Source: an uncultured Ruminococcus sp.
GTDB lineage: Bacteria > Bacillota > Clostridia > Oscillospirales > Acutalibacteraceae
Direction: 5' to 3'
NCBI GenBank assembly: GCA_951800855.1
Contig: CATOLC010000040.1
Coordinates: forward strand, 1-7,363
DNA: 7,363 nucleotides
Part shown: positions 1-6,053 of the stretch, piece by piece
Position numbering within the stretch: the stretch's first letter is position 1
Layout: each line of letters opens with the position of its first letter
Program-made: the position numbers and the translations under genes
Notes under the pieces: model-generated
Told to the model about the DNA's origin: nothing
Databases searched by the model: none
The model's input: only the letters and a program-made list of their open reading frames with translations

Positions 1-6
1 TAATTT

Positions 7-1302
7 ATGTTTGGAAGAAAAAAAACTAGAAAAGAAGGAAAAAATACATCTAAAACCAAAAAACCGATAAAACCTAGGGGATTAATTACTTCAGAAACAG
101 CAAAAAAAGAAGGAAAACATCTAGAAAAAAAAGCTAAAATAAGGTACCCGAAGAGACTCAAAAAGGGATTTATTTTAAACAAATTTTTCTTTTTAAAAAA
201 TACCCAAATAGACTTACCGTTTTTATTTTTAGTTTTAACTCTTCTTGTAATAGGGCTTATTATGTTGTTTTCAGCAAGCTATCCTAATGCTTTTTATCTG
301 CATAAAGGCGACAGTTTTTATTTTATTAAAAATCAAGTTGTATTTGCAGCTATTGGTATTGTTTCCATGTTTGTTCTTTCTTTTTTTGATTATACACGTC
401 TGCGAAAACTTTCTTTGCCAATTCTGGGTATATCATTTTTATTATTAGTAGTGGTGCTCTTCATGCCTGCTATAAATGGGGTCCACAGATGGATACAAAT
501 AGGAGCTTTTGGATTTCAGGCTTCAGAAATAACAAAATTTGCCATAGTATTGTTTTTTGCAAACCTTATTACTGTGAATTTTAATAAAATGGGGACTTTT
601 AAAGACGGAATACTTCCGTTTTTAATTGTTCTGGCACCAACGCTGGTTCTTTTAGCTTTAGAACCGCATATTTCATGCACGGTAATAGTAGTTTTGCTTG
701 CCGGGGGGATGCTGTTTATCGGAGGAATTAAACTTAGATGGTTTGGTTTAGTTTTGGGCGCAGTTTCTACAGCTCTTATTTATCTTGTTATGTTTACAGA
801 TAAACTTACATATGCAAACAACAGAATTTCCGGGTGGCTTGACCCTTTTGGAGCAAATGCTTCAGTAGATACCTGGCAGACAAGGCAAGGGCTTTATGCC
901 ATAGGTTCAGGGGGTGCTTTGGGTTTAGGGCTTGGTAATTCAAGGCAGAAATATTTATATATACCGGAACCTCAAAACGACTTTATATTTTCTGTGGTTT
1001 GCGAGGAACTAGGGTTTGTAGGTGCAGTTATAATTCTTCTTTTGTTTGCTATGCTTACATGGCGGGGAATTTTGATTTCTATGCGGGCAAAAGATAGGTT
1101 CGGGGCTCTTTTGGGGATTGGTCTCACGGCACAGGTTGGGCTTCAGGTGATACTTAACATAGCGGTCGTAACAAACACAATTCCGAATACTGGAATAAGC
1201 CTTCCATTTTTTAGCTATGGTGGGACGTCGCTTTTGATGCTCTTAGCTCAAATGGGAATAGTCCTTTCTATTTCTAGGACAGCTAAACTAGAAAAATCTT
1301 AG
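7..1302 (+). CDS. ftsW: FtsW/SpoVE-type SEDS peptidoglycan glycosyltransferase
   Basis: Polytopic inner-membrane protein of the SEDS family (FtsW/RodA/SpoVE), which polymerises lipid II into glycan strands with a partner class B penicillin-binding protein. The 431-residue product has a lysine/arginine-rich cytoplasmic tail (about residues 1-55), then a series of hydrophobic segments from about residue 70 to 422, consistent with the usual ten helices. Family motifs are visible: GVHRWIQIG (158-166), the EPHISCT segment (219-225, often QPDxGT in relatives), IPEPQNDFIF (319-328) whose D325 aligns with the catalytic aspartate of E. coli FtsW and RodA, and TGISLPFFSYGGTSLL (395-410). The next gene is murG, the usual dcw neighbour, which favours FtsW/SpoVE over RodA. 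The ATG at 7 follows an in-frame TAA at 1-3. No ribosome site can be judged because the window begins there, so the exact start is uncertain. Division FtsW and sporulation SpoVE cannot be told apart from this sequence. Confidence 0.95.
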   Translation: MFGRKKTRKEGKNTSKTKKPIKPRGLITSETAKKEGKHLEKKAKIRYPKRLKKGFILNKFFFLKNTQIDLPFLFLVLTLLVIGLIMLFSASYPNAFYLHKGDSFYFIKNQVVFAAIGIVSMFVLSFFDYTRLRKLSLPILGISFLLLVVVLFMPAINGVHRWIQIGAFGFQASEITKFAIVLFFANLITVNFNKMGTFKDGILPFLIVLAPTLVLLALEPHISCTVIVVLLAGGMLFIGGIKLRWFGLVLGAVSTALIYLVMFTDKLTYANNRISGWLDPFGANASVDTWQTRQGLYAIGSGGALGLGLGNSRQKYLYIPEPQNDFIFSVVCEELGFVGAVIILLLFAMLTWRGILISMRAKDRFGALLGIGLTAQVGLQVILNIAVVTNTIPNTGISLPFFSYGGTSLLMLLAQMGIVLSISRTAKLEKS

Positions 1303-1422
1303 TATTTTAAAAACATAATGTTTACTCAGAGGAAAATAAATGTTACAAAATTAGAAAAAGGATATTTTTAAGCTTACTTATTAATTTTATTTGACTGTAA
1401 CTCAAAAAGGAGAGAGAATACA
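1303..1422 (+). promoter_or_regulatory. ftsW-murG intergenic spacer with murG ribosome binding site
   Basis: This 120-bp AT-rich spacer holds no convincing gene. Its functional part is AAAGGAG at 1406-1412, ten bases before a TTG at 1423, which fixes the murG start as TTG because no ATG is available at that spacing. There is no clear terminator hairpin, so ftsW and murG are probably co-transcribed. A 17-codon ORF beginning ATG at 1318 has no ribosome site and is not called. Confidence 0.7.
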
Positions 1423-2547
1423 TTGAGAATAATATTCACAGGAGGAGGAACTGCCGGACATATTAATCCTGCACTTGCTGTTGCGGAATGTGTTAGAAAA
1501 AACATGCCGGATGCGGAAATTTTGTATATAGGAACTAAAGGTGGGATGGAAGAAAGGTTAGTTAATGATGCAGGATTTGACTTTGACAGCATAAAAATAA
1601 CCGGTTTTTCAAGGAAACTTAATTTAACCGGTATAAAAAAGAATTTAATTACTATTAAAAATATATTTTTATCAATGAAACAGTCGGGGAAAATTTTAGA
1701 TAAATTTAAACCGGATATATGTATGGGTACTGGAGGATTTGTTTGCGGACCGCTTCTTTACGAGGCGTACAGAAAGAAAATTCCTTTTATTATTCATGAA
1801 CAGAATGCTTTCCCGGGGATTACAAATAAACTTTTGGCGAAAAAAGCTGATAAAGTTATGCTTGCTTCGGCTGCGGCAAAAAAATATTTCGACAAATCTT
1901 GCGATATAGTCGTTACAGGGAATCCTATACGAGAAGAGATGGGGAGTTTTAGTAAGGAAGATGCCAAAGCAAGGTTAGGTTTGGATAACAGACCTGTAGT
2001 TTTATCCTTTGGAGGAAGCTTAGGTGCCAGAAAAATAAATGAGGCTGTGGCGGATTTAATCAAATGGAGCATTCAAAACAATAAATATAATCATTTACAC
2101 GCTTATGGGAGATATGGAAAGTGGTTCAGGGATTTACTGAAAGAAAAAGGGGTGAATCCTGACGGCGAAGGGCTGAAAATACAAGAATATATAAACGATA
2201 TGCCACTGAGGATGTCGGCTGCAGATGTGTTAATTTGCAGAGCAGGAGCGATAACATTAAGTGAAATTAAAGCTCTTGCTAAACCGGCGATATTAATCCC
2301 CTCTCCGAATGTTTCAGAAAATCATCAGTACCATAATGCTATGGAGCTTGTGAAAGCCGGAGCAGCTGATATTATAGAAGAAAAAGACTTGACAGGAGAT
2401 ATTTTAATAAAAAAAACAAAAAACCTTATTGAAAACAAAGAAAGGTTGAAAGAAGTTTCAGAAAATTTGAAAAAACTTGCTACAGTAGATAGTGATAAAA
2501 AAATTTATAACATAATAAAAGAATATAGAAATAACAGCAGAAATTAA
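1423..2547 (+). CDS. murG: UDP-GlcNAc:undecaprenyl-PP-MurNAc-pentapeptide GlcNAc transferase MurG
   Basis: GT28 glycosyltransferase that adds GlcNAc from UDP-GlcNAc to lipid I, making lipid II on the cytoplasmic membrane face. The 374-residue length is normal for the family. The N-terminal lipid I-binding domain carries the glycine-rich loop GGGTAGHINPALA (7-19), a second loop GTGGFVCGP (102-110) and HEQNAFPG (125-132). The C-terminal nucleotide-sugar domain carries GNPIREEM (166-173), SFGGSLGARKIN (195-206), and the donor-binding stretch CRAGAITLSEI (272-282) followed by PSPNVSENHQYHNA (293-306). The start is TTG at 1423, set by a strong ribosome site ten bases upstream and by the family-typical opening MRIIFTGGGTAGH. 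It follows ftsW on the same strand, as in the dcw cluster, and is closed by a hairpin terminator. The genes after it run the other way, unlike the usual direct murG-murA or murG-murB continuation. Confidence 0.97.
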   Translation: MRIIFTGGGTAGHINPALAVAECVRKNMPDAEILYIGTKGGMEERLVNDAGFDFDSIKITGFSRKLNLTGIKKNLITIKNIFLSMKQSGKILDKFKPDICMGTGGFVCGPLLYEAYRKKIPFIIHEQNAFPGITNKLLAKKADKVMLASAAAKKYFDKSCDIVVTGNPIREEMGSFSKEDAKARLGLDNRPVVLSFGGSLGARKINEAVADLIKWSIQNNKYNHLHAYGRYGKWFRDLLKEKGVNPDGEGLKIQEYINDMPLRMSAADVLICRAGAITLSEIKALAKPAILIPSPNVSENHQYHNAMELVKAGAADIIEEKDLTGDILIKKTKNLIENKERLKEVSENLKKLATVDSDKKIYNIIKEYRNNSRN

Positions 2548-2554
2548 GATACTA

Positions 2555-2600
2555 AAAACACACAAATGCTTATGATTTTATACATTTATGTGTTTTATTT
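2555..2600. terminator. Bidirectional rho-independent terminator between murG and secreted-protein gene 1
   Basis: A 14-bp inverted repeat has arms AAAACACACAAATG (2555-2568) and CATTTATGTGTTTT (2583-2596) around a 14-nt loop. On the plus strand there is one C-A mismatch, and the stem ends in TTTTATTTT, giving a U-rich tail. On the minus strand the same position becomes a G-U wobble, so the stem is fully paired and ends in a run of five T. It starts 8 bases past the murG stop and lies 41 bases past the stop of the converging gene at 2637, so it can serve both. Confidence 0.8.
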
Positions 2601-2636
2601 TAAAAAATATATTTAAAATGAAATATAAAAATAAAA

Positions 2637-3266
2637 TTAAGAATTAAAAAAGCCAGGAGGAATCTCAAAAGGACAGTTGAGTTCAGAAATCGGGGGTAGT
2701 GGGGTTGGTGGCGGAGTATTAGAGACAGAAAGTGATATAAGTGTTTGGATAAACTGGCTAACCTGATATATGTTATATGTTGCCATACGATTATAGAATT
2801 TATTAATGTTACGTTTTTCGTTACGACTAAGGCGCTTGAACCCTAAAGAGTCGAGAGCGGAGTTAAAGTGGCAAATTAAATGGTTCCCCCTTGTGGTTCT
2901 ATAGTAAGGATATATTGCTTCTAATATATTTTTTTTGATTTCTGTTCCTTGAAAGGTTAACTGTTCACCTTTCTGGTGATTAAGTCTAATATTCGGCTTT
3001 TTTGGGGGTTTAGGGAACATAGGGGGAAAGGCAGTTGGGTTAGTATAAATTTGATTTTGTCCGGGATTAGATGAAGGGAGAGCTGTTTGTTGAATAGAAT
3101 TATTAAAGTCAGCTGAAGGGGTTGGATTATTATTTGAGGATATGGGAGCTGGGGGTTGTGCAGAAGTGTTTTTGTTTGGTCCGCCGGCGAAAACACAGCT
3201 CATGGGTAGCACAGAGACAAAGCCAAACAAAAGGCTTAAAGTTACTAATTTATTTGTTTTTTTCAT
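2637..3266 (-). CDS. Small secreted protein of unknown function, paralog 1
   Basis: I do not recognise this 209-residue protein. It opens with a typical Sec signal peptide: basic start KKTNK, a hydrophobic stretch at about 7-23, and a plausible signal peptidase I site after VFA (25-27). C24 is not in a good lipobox (P at -3), so a lipoprotein is unlikely. Residues 28-90 form an Asn/Pro/Ser/Gln-rich, probably disordered linker. Residues about 100-182 look like a small, mainly helical domain (QLTFQGTEIKKNILEAIYPYY, RNINKFYNRMATYNI, VSQFIQTLI). A proline-rich tail ending CPFEIPPGFFNS follows, with no membrane anchor, LPxTG or repeat domain. The start is fixed by AAAGGAAG (complement of 3273-3280), six bases before the ATG. 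It is paralogous to the gene at 3661-4347: residues 1-82 and the last 24-27 are nearly identical, and the middle is diverged. Coding by this ORF is supported by the signal peptide and by the homologous reading frame in the second copy. Confidence 0.8.
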   Translation of the reverse strand: MKKTNKLVTLSLLFGFVSVLPMSCVFAGGPNKNTSAQPPAPISSNNNPTPSADFNNSIQQTALPSSNPGQNQIYTNPTAFPPMFPKPPKKPNIRLNHQKGEQLTFQGTEIKKNILEAIYPYYRTTRGNHLICHFNSALDSLGFKRLSRNEKRNINKFYNRMATYNIYQVSQFIQTLISLSVSNTPPPTPLPPISELNCPFEIPPGFFNS

Positions 3267-3272
3267 GGATGT

Positions 3273-3327
3273 CTTCCTTTCAATTAATTTATATAAAAAT
3301 TATAAAACAAAACTAAAATAAACTCAA
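3273..3327 (-). promoter_or_regulatory. Promoter and ribosome site of secreted-protein gene 1
   Basis: Read on the minus strand, there is a -35 TTGAGT (3322-3327), an exact 17-bp spacer and a perfect -10 TATAAT (3299-3304). AAAGGAAG follows (3273-3280), six bases before the ATG at 3266. The predicted start of transcription near 3292 gives a leader of about 25 nt. The whole arrangement is repeated without change before the second paralog (-10 at 4380-4385). Confidence 0.7.
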
Positions 3328-3479
3328 TAACATTTTAAATAATTAAAGAAAAAACTTATAGATAAAATTAAACATTTGTTATTTTTGGGGTAATATCGGG
3401 GTTTGTCTAAGTTTAAACAATTTTAATGTGTTAACAAAAGTTTAATAATTGGTGATTATAATCAAGGAGTTTTGTTTTT
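3328..3479. other. AT-rich region upstream of secreted-protein gene 1, with a G-tract motif
   Basis: This is part of the 394-bp gap between the two secreted-protein genes. Nothing in it looks coding. It is A/T-rich, with one contrasting island, GGGGTAATATCGGGG (3387-3401), a pair of G4 tracts about 60 bp upstream of the -35 box. The identical motif recurs at 4468-4482 before paralog 2. It could be a protein-binding site, but only its position and its conservation within the duplication support that. Confidence 0.4.
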
Positions 3480-3642
3480 TAATAGACTTCCTGCAAAGTT
3501 AATTTTTAAGTTAAATATATTATTTTTCAGATTACACGTTTTTGCACTGGGCTTTTCAAAATTGTGGCTTTCTAGGTTCTACAATTTTACTATTTATACG
3601 TTTATGACCCGAAACAGGCTTGATTTTGTAGGAAGTCTATTA
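3480..3642. mobile_element. Candidate MITE (small non-autonomous inverted-repeat element)
   Basis: The 18-bp ends TAATAGACTTCCTGCAAA (3480-3497) and TTTGTAGGAAGTCTATTA (3625-3642) are inverted repeats matching at 17 of 18 positions. If the TA at 3483-3484 and 3639-3640 is a target duplication, the element proper is 3485-3638 (154 bp) with GACTTCC termini. Its left end coincides with the point where copy 1's homology to copy 2 stops. Near the middle is a 10-bp hairpin (arms 3558-3567 and 3579-3588, one G-U pair). It has no transposase gene. The small size, terminal repeats, TA-rich target and lack of coding fit a MITE. GACTTCYTGCAAA-like ends recall some IS5-type elements, but that link is from memory and weak. 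A chance hairpin between the genes is the alternative. Confidence 0.6.
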
Positions 3643-3660
3643 TGGCGCACTAAAATTGAT

Positions 3661-4347
3661 TTAAGAATTAAAAAAGCCAGGAGGAATCTCAAAAGGACAG
3701 TTGAGTTCAGAAATCGGGGGTAGTGGGGTTGGTGGCGGAGTATTGGGAACTTGAGGGGCTGAATAGCAATTGGAAGGGACAACGTTATTATAGACAGAAA
3801 GGGGTATAAGTGTTTGGATAAACTGGCTAACACGAGATATGCCATATGTTGCCATACGATTATAGAATATATTAATGTTACGTGTTTCATCATGACAAGT
3901 AGGCGGAAGCCTTAAAGCTAATAGAGCGTAGTCAAAGTAAGGAGATAAAGTATGCCAATTTGAGGTTCCATAGTAGGGACATATTGCTGTTAATATCATT
4001 TCTTTGACATCTCTTCCTTTAGATGTTAACTGTACACCTCCTCTATTGCAGCTGATAATAATATTTAGTTTTTGACGTTTCTTTTTTATTATGGGTAGCA
4101 TAGGGGGAAAGGTAGTTGGGTTAGTATAAATTTGATTTTGTCCGGGATTAGATAAAGGGAGAGCTATTCGTTGAATAGAATTATTAAAGTCAGCTGAAGG
4201 GTTTGGATTATTATTTGAGGATATGGGAGCTGGGGGTTGTGCAGAAGTGTTTTTGTCTGGTCCGCCGGCGAAAACACAGCTCATGGGTAGCACAGAGACA
4301 AAGCCAAACAAAAGGCTTAAAGTTACTAATTTATTTGTTTTTTTCAT
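3661..4347 (-). CDS. Small secreted protein of unknown function, paralog 2
   Basis: A 228-residue paralog of the product of 2637-3266, also unrecognised. The signal peptide (1-27, cleavage after VFA) is identical, and the Asn/Pro/Ser linker to about residue 83 differs at only a few positions. The core (about 105-184) keeps QLT, PYY, RNIN, FYNRMATY and VSQFIQTLI but is otherwise very different, with cysteines at 100, 123 and 151 that copy 1 lacks. A 15-residue insertion (about 187-201, with C194) precedes the shared tail NTPPPTPLPP to GFFNS. The start is the ATG at 4347 with AAAGGAAG (4354-4361) six bases upstream. Retained frame, signal peptide and tail despite strong core divergence suggest that both copies are expressed proteins and not one gene plus a decaying copy. 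No clear terminator follows its stop, so transcripts may run into the inverted-repeat element and on toward copy 1. Confidence 0.8.
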   Translation of the reverse strand: MKKTNKLVTLSLLFGFVSVLPMSCVFAGGPDKNTSAQPPAPISSNNNPNPSADFNNSIQRIALPLSNPGQNQIYTNPTTFPPMLPIIKKKRQKLNIIISCNRGGVQLTSKGRDVKEMILTAICPYYGTSNWHTLSPYFDYALLALRLPPTCHDETRNINIFYNRMATYGISRVSQFIQTLIPLSVYNNVVPSNCYSAPQVPNTPPPTPLPPISELNCPFEIPPGFFNS

Positions 4348-4353
4348 GGATGT

Positions 4354-4408
4354 CTTCCTTTCAATTAATTTATATAAAAATTATAAAACAAAACTAAAAT
4401 AAACTCAA
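4354..4408 (-). promoter_or_regulatory. Promoter and ribosome site of secreted-protein gene 2
   Basis: On the minus strand, TTGAGT (4403-4408), a 17-bp spacer and TATAAT (4380-4385), then AAAGGAAG (4354-4361) before the ATG. It is base-for-base the same as the promoter of paralog 1, so both genes should be read by the same sigma factor at similar strength. The consensus -10 and ideal spacing predict a fairly strong housekeeping-type promoter. Confidence 0.7.
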
Positions 4409-4670
4409 TAACATTTTAAATAATTAAAGAAAAAACTTATAGATAAAATTAAACATTTGTTATTTTTGGGGTAATATCGGGGTTTGTCTAAGTTGAAACA
4501 ATTTTAATACGTTAATAAAAACTTAATAATTATTGATTATAACTAAAGAGTTTTGCTTTTTAATATAAGGATAAAAAGATTATTTATAATTGCTTCCGTA
4601 GCAAAATATGTTTTTTCTGAATACTATGGCTGTATAAAAATCAGTTATTACGTATTTGGAGGGATATCTA
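4409..4670. promoter_or_regulatory. Divergent intergenic region before murA, with murA ribosome site
   Basis: The left part (to 4565) is the upstream arm of repeat copy 2, including GGGGTAATATCGGGG at 4468-4482. The right part (4566-4670) is unique. GGAGGG at 4658-4663, seven bases before TTG at 4671, is a strong ribosome site and decides the murA start. A plus-strand promoter for murA is expected because murG is terminated upstream. The best -10-like sequences I see are TATAAT (4585-4590) and TATAAA (4633-4638), but neither has a good -35 box at 16-18 bp, so no promoter is assigned. No terminator, RNA gene or riboswitch is evident. Confidence 0.5.
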
Positions 4671-5927
4671 TTGCCAAAGCTCGTTATAGAAGGAGGAAAG
4701 AGTCTGCAAGGAGAGATAAAGCTCCAGGGGGCAAAGAACAGTGTGCTTCCTATTTTAGCAGCAACGATTTTAAGCGAAGAGGAAAGTGTAATACAAAACT
4801 GTCCTAATTTATCTGATGTTGCCATTACGATAGAGATTTTGAATTATTTAGGATGTAAAACAAGATTAGAAGGGGAAAATTTGATTATAGATCCAAGTAA
4901 TTTGAATAAAACGGAGATACCGGAAGAATACATGAGAAAAATGAGGTCTTCTATTATTTTTTTAGGTGCGTTAGTTTCCAGAATGGGAAATGCAGAGATT
5001 TCACTTCCCGGTGGATGTGAATTAGGGCCCCGCCCTCTTGATTTGCATTTTAGTGGTTTAAGACAGCTTGGGATGATTTTTGAAGAAAGCCATGGTAAAA
5101 TCAAATGTAGTTTAGGAAGAGGTGTTTTAGGGAGCAATATAGTACTGTCTTTCCCGAGTGTGGGAGCGACGGAAAATTTAATTCTTGCAGCAGTTAAAGC
5201 TAAGGGAATAACGACAATAACAAATGCAGCAAGAGAACCAGAAATTCAGGATTTGGCTGATTATCTTAACAAATGTGGGGCAAAAATAAAAGGTGCAGGG
5301 GAAGGAATAATAAAAATAGAAGGGGTTAAGAAACTCCATGGGGCAAAATATAGAATTATTCCGGATAGGATTGCTGCGATAACATATATGGCAGCAGCTG
5401 CGGTGGCTTCCGGGGACATTTTGATTAAAAAGATAAATTTAGAGCATTTAAACTCGGTGATTCCCATTTTTGAGGAATCTGGGTGCATGATAGAAATTTA
5501 CAATAAAGAAAATTTAAGATTGGTTGCTCCTGAAAGGCTTTTATCAAGTACAGCAATAAGAACTATGCCGTACCCAGGGTTCCCAACGGATGCTCAGCCG
5601 TTAATTATGGCAATGTTAAGCGTGGCAGAAGGTTCTAGTATGATTATTGAAAATATTTTTGAAAGTCGATATAAACATGTTGGGGAGCTCCTTCGCTTAG
5701 GTGCTGATATAAAAGTGGAAGGCAGAACAGCTATTGTAAACGGGGTAAAGCGTCTTTCCGGTGCAGAAGTAAAGGGAATGGATCTAAGAGGTACTGCAGC
5801 TTTAGTTGTGGCGGGATTATGTGCCGAAGGGACAACAAAAATAAGTGGACTAAAGCACCTTGACAGGGGATATGAGGATATCGAAGGTACTTTGAGTAAA
5901 GTAGGAGCAGATATAAAGAGAATATAA
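4671..5927 (+). CDS. murA: UDP-N-acetylglucosamine 1-carboxyvinyltransferase MurA
   Basis: Catalyses the first committed step of peptidoglycan synthesis, transferring enolpyruvate from phosphoenolpyruvate to UDP-GlcNAc in the cytoplasm. It is the target of fosfomycin. The 418-residue protein is normal for the family and has the two-domain EPSP-synthase-like fold signature. GAKN (20-23) carries the substrate-binding Lys-Asn pair, and PGGCELGPRPLDLH (113-126) holds C116, equivalent to the E. coli catalytic Cys115, so the enzyme should be fosfomycin-sensitive. YPGFPTDAQP (301-310) supplies the general-base aspartate D307, and HLDRGYEDIE (396-405) carries the conserved arginine R399. The in-frame TTG at 4656 would add five residues but lies just before and within the ribosome site. 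TTG 4671, seven bases past GGAGGG, gives the family-typical start MPKLVIEGGK. In clostridial clusters murA commonly follows murG directly, whereas here about 2.1 kb of oppositely oriented genes intervene. Confidence 0.97.
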   Translation: MPKLVIEGGKSLQGEIKLQGAKNSVLPILAATILSEEESVIQNCPNLSDVAITIEILNYLGCKTRLEGENLIIDPSNLNKTEIPEEYMRKMRSSIIFLGALVSRMGNAEISLPGGCELGPRPLDLHFSGLRQLGMIFEESHGKIKCSLGRGVLGSNIVLSFPSVGATENLILAAVKAKGITTITNAAREPEIQDLADYLNKCGAKIKGAGEGIIKIEGVKKLHGAKYRIIPDRIAAITYMAAAAVASGDILIKKINLEHLNSVIPIFEESGCMIEIYNKENLRLVAPERLLSSTAIRTMPYPGFPTDAQPLIMAMLSVAEGSSMIIENIFESRYKHVGELLRLGADIKVEGRTAIVNGVKRLSGAEVKGMDLRGTAALVVAGLCAEGTTKISGLKHLDRGYEDIEGTLSKVGADIKRI

Positions 5928-5986
5928 TTATGTTTAGTTAATTGTTTATTTTTTCAATTTATAAAAATGAATTTTTTCGATATTTA

Positions 5987-6012
5987 AAAGGAGGAATTTT
6001 AATTCCCCCTTT
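5987..6012. terminator. Convergent terminator hairpin between murA and fprA
   Basis: Arms AAAGGAGGAATT (5987-5998) and AATTCCCCCTTT (6001-6012) form a 12-bp stem. On the plus strand one A-C mismatch interrupts it. On the minus strand this is a G-U wobble, so the stem is complete and is followed by TTTTAAATA, which makes it better as the fprA terminator (42 bases past the fprA stop). For murA it lies about 60 bases past the stop and has a weaker AT-rich tail. The rest of 5928-6053 is AT-rich without a gene. Confidence 0.65.
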
Positions 6013-6053
6013 AATTTATGTTTTATTTAATAAACGATAATATGGTGTCTTTC

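Larger units (their letters stand above)
2637..3484 (-). repeat. Tandem repeat copy 1 (gene plus about 218 bp upstream)
   Basis: This is the first of two direct copies; the other is 3661-4565. Shared blocks are: 84 identical bp at the 3' end (2637-2720 = 3661-3744); then a 45-bp gap relative to copy 2 and a moderately similar core; then about 395 bp (about 3017-3412 = 4098-4493) with only about six differences. The last of these lies near 3176, so roughly 235 bp covering the signal peptide, ribosome site, promoter and upstream DNA are identical. Beyond 3412 similarity fades gradually, mostly through transitions, and ends at TTTTTAATA (3476-3484), just where the inverted-repeat element begins. 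Confidence 0.9.
3661..4565 (-). repeat. Tandem repeat copy 2 (gene plus about 218 bp upstream)
   Basis: Direct repeat partner of 2637-3484. The offset between copies is 1024 bp at the 3' end and 1081 bp at the 5' end. The 57-bp difference is explained by the 45-bp in-frame insertion at about 3745-3790 and a net 12 bp of smaller in-frame changes in the core. At its upstream end the shared TTTTTAATA (4557-4565) runs straight on into TAAGGATAAAAAG, with no inverted-repeat element. This copy therefore shows the uninterrupted version of the junction. Confidence 0.9.

Noticed and set aside
3180..3266. Lipoprotein signal around C24 of paralog 1 (same in paralog 2)
   Set aside because: The residues before the cysteine are P-M-S, which does not match a lipobox. 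VFA followed by GG gives a better signal peptidase I site.
3122..3316. 64-codon plus-strand ORF over the signal-peptide region, repeated exactly at 4203-4397
   Set aside because: It is antisense to the signal peptide, promoter and linker of the paralogs. Its conservation follows from the DNA duplication, and it has no ribosome site.
3472..3723. 83-codon plus-strand ORF through the inverted-repeat element, possible transposase remnant
   Set aside because: The translation shows no transposase motif, has no convincing start signal and runs into the antisense of paralog 2.
3594..3893. 99-codon minus-strand ORF overlapping the 3' end of paralog 2
   Set aside because: It is an out-of-frame shadow of paralog 2 with no ribosome site or domain.
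4656..4670. Upstream TTG as the murA start, adding MEGYL
   Set aside because: It overlaps the GGAGGG ribosome site that serves TTG 4671, and the extra residues are not family-like.
5987..5994. AAAGGAGG resembling a perfect Shine-Dalgarno site
   Set aside because: It forms one arm of the terminator hairpin. The nearest ATG (6018) is too far away and opens only a 13-codon ORF.
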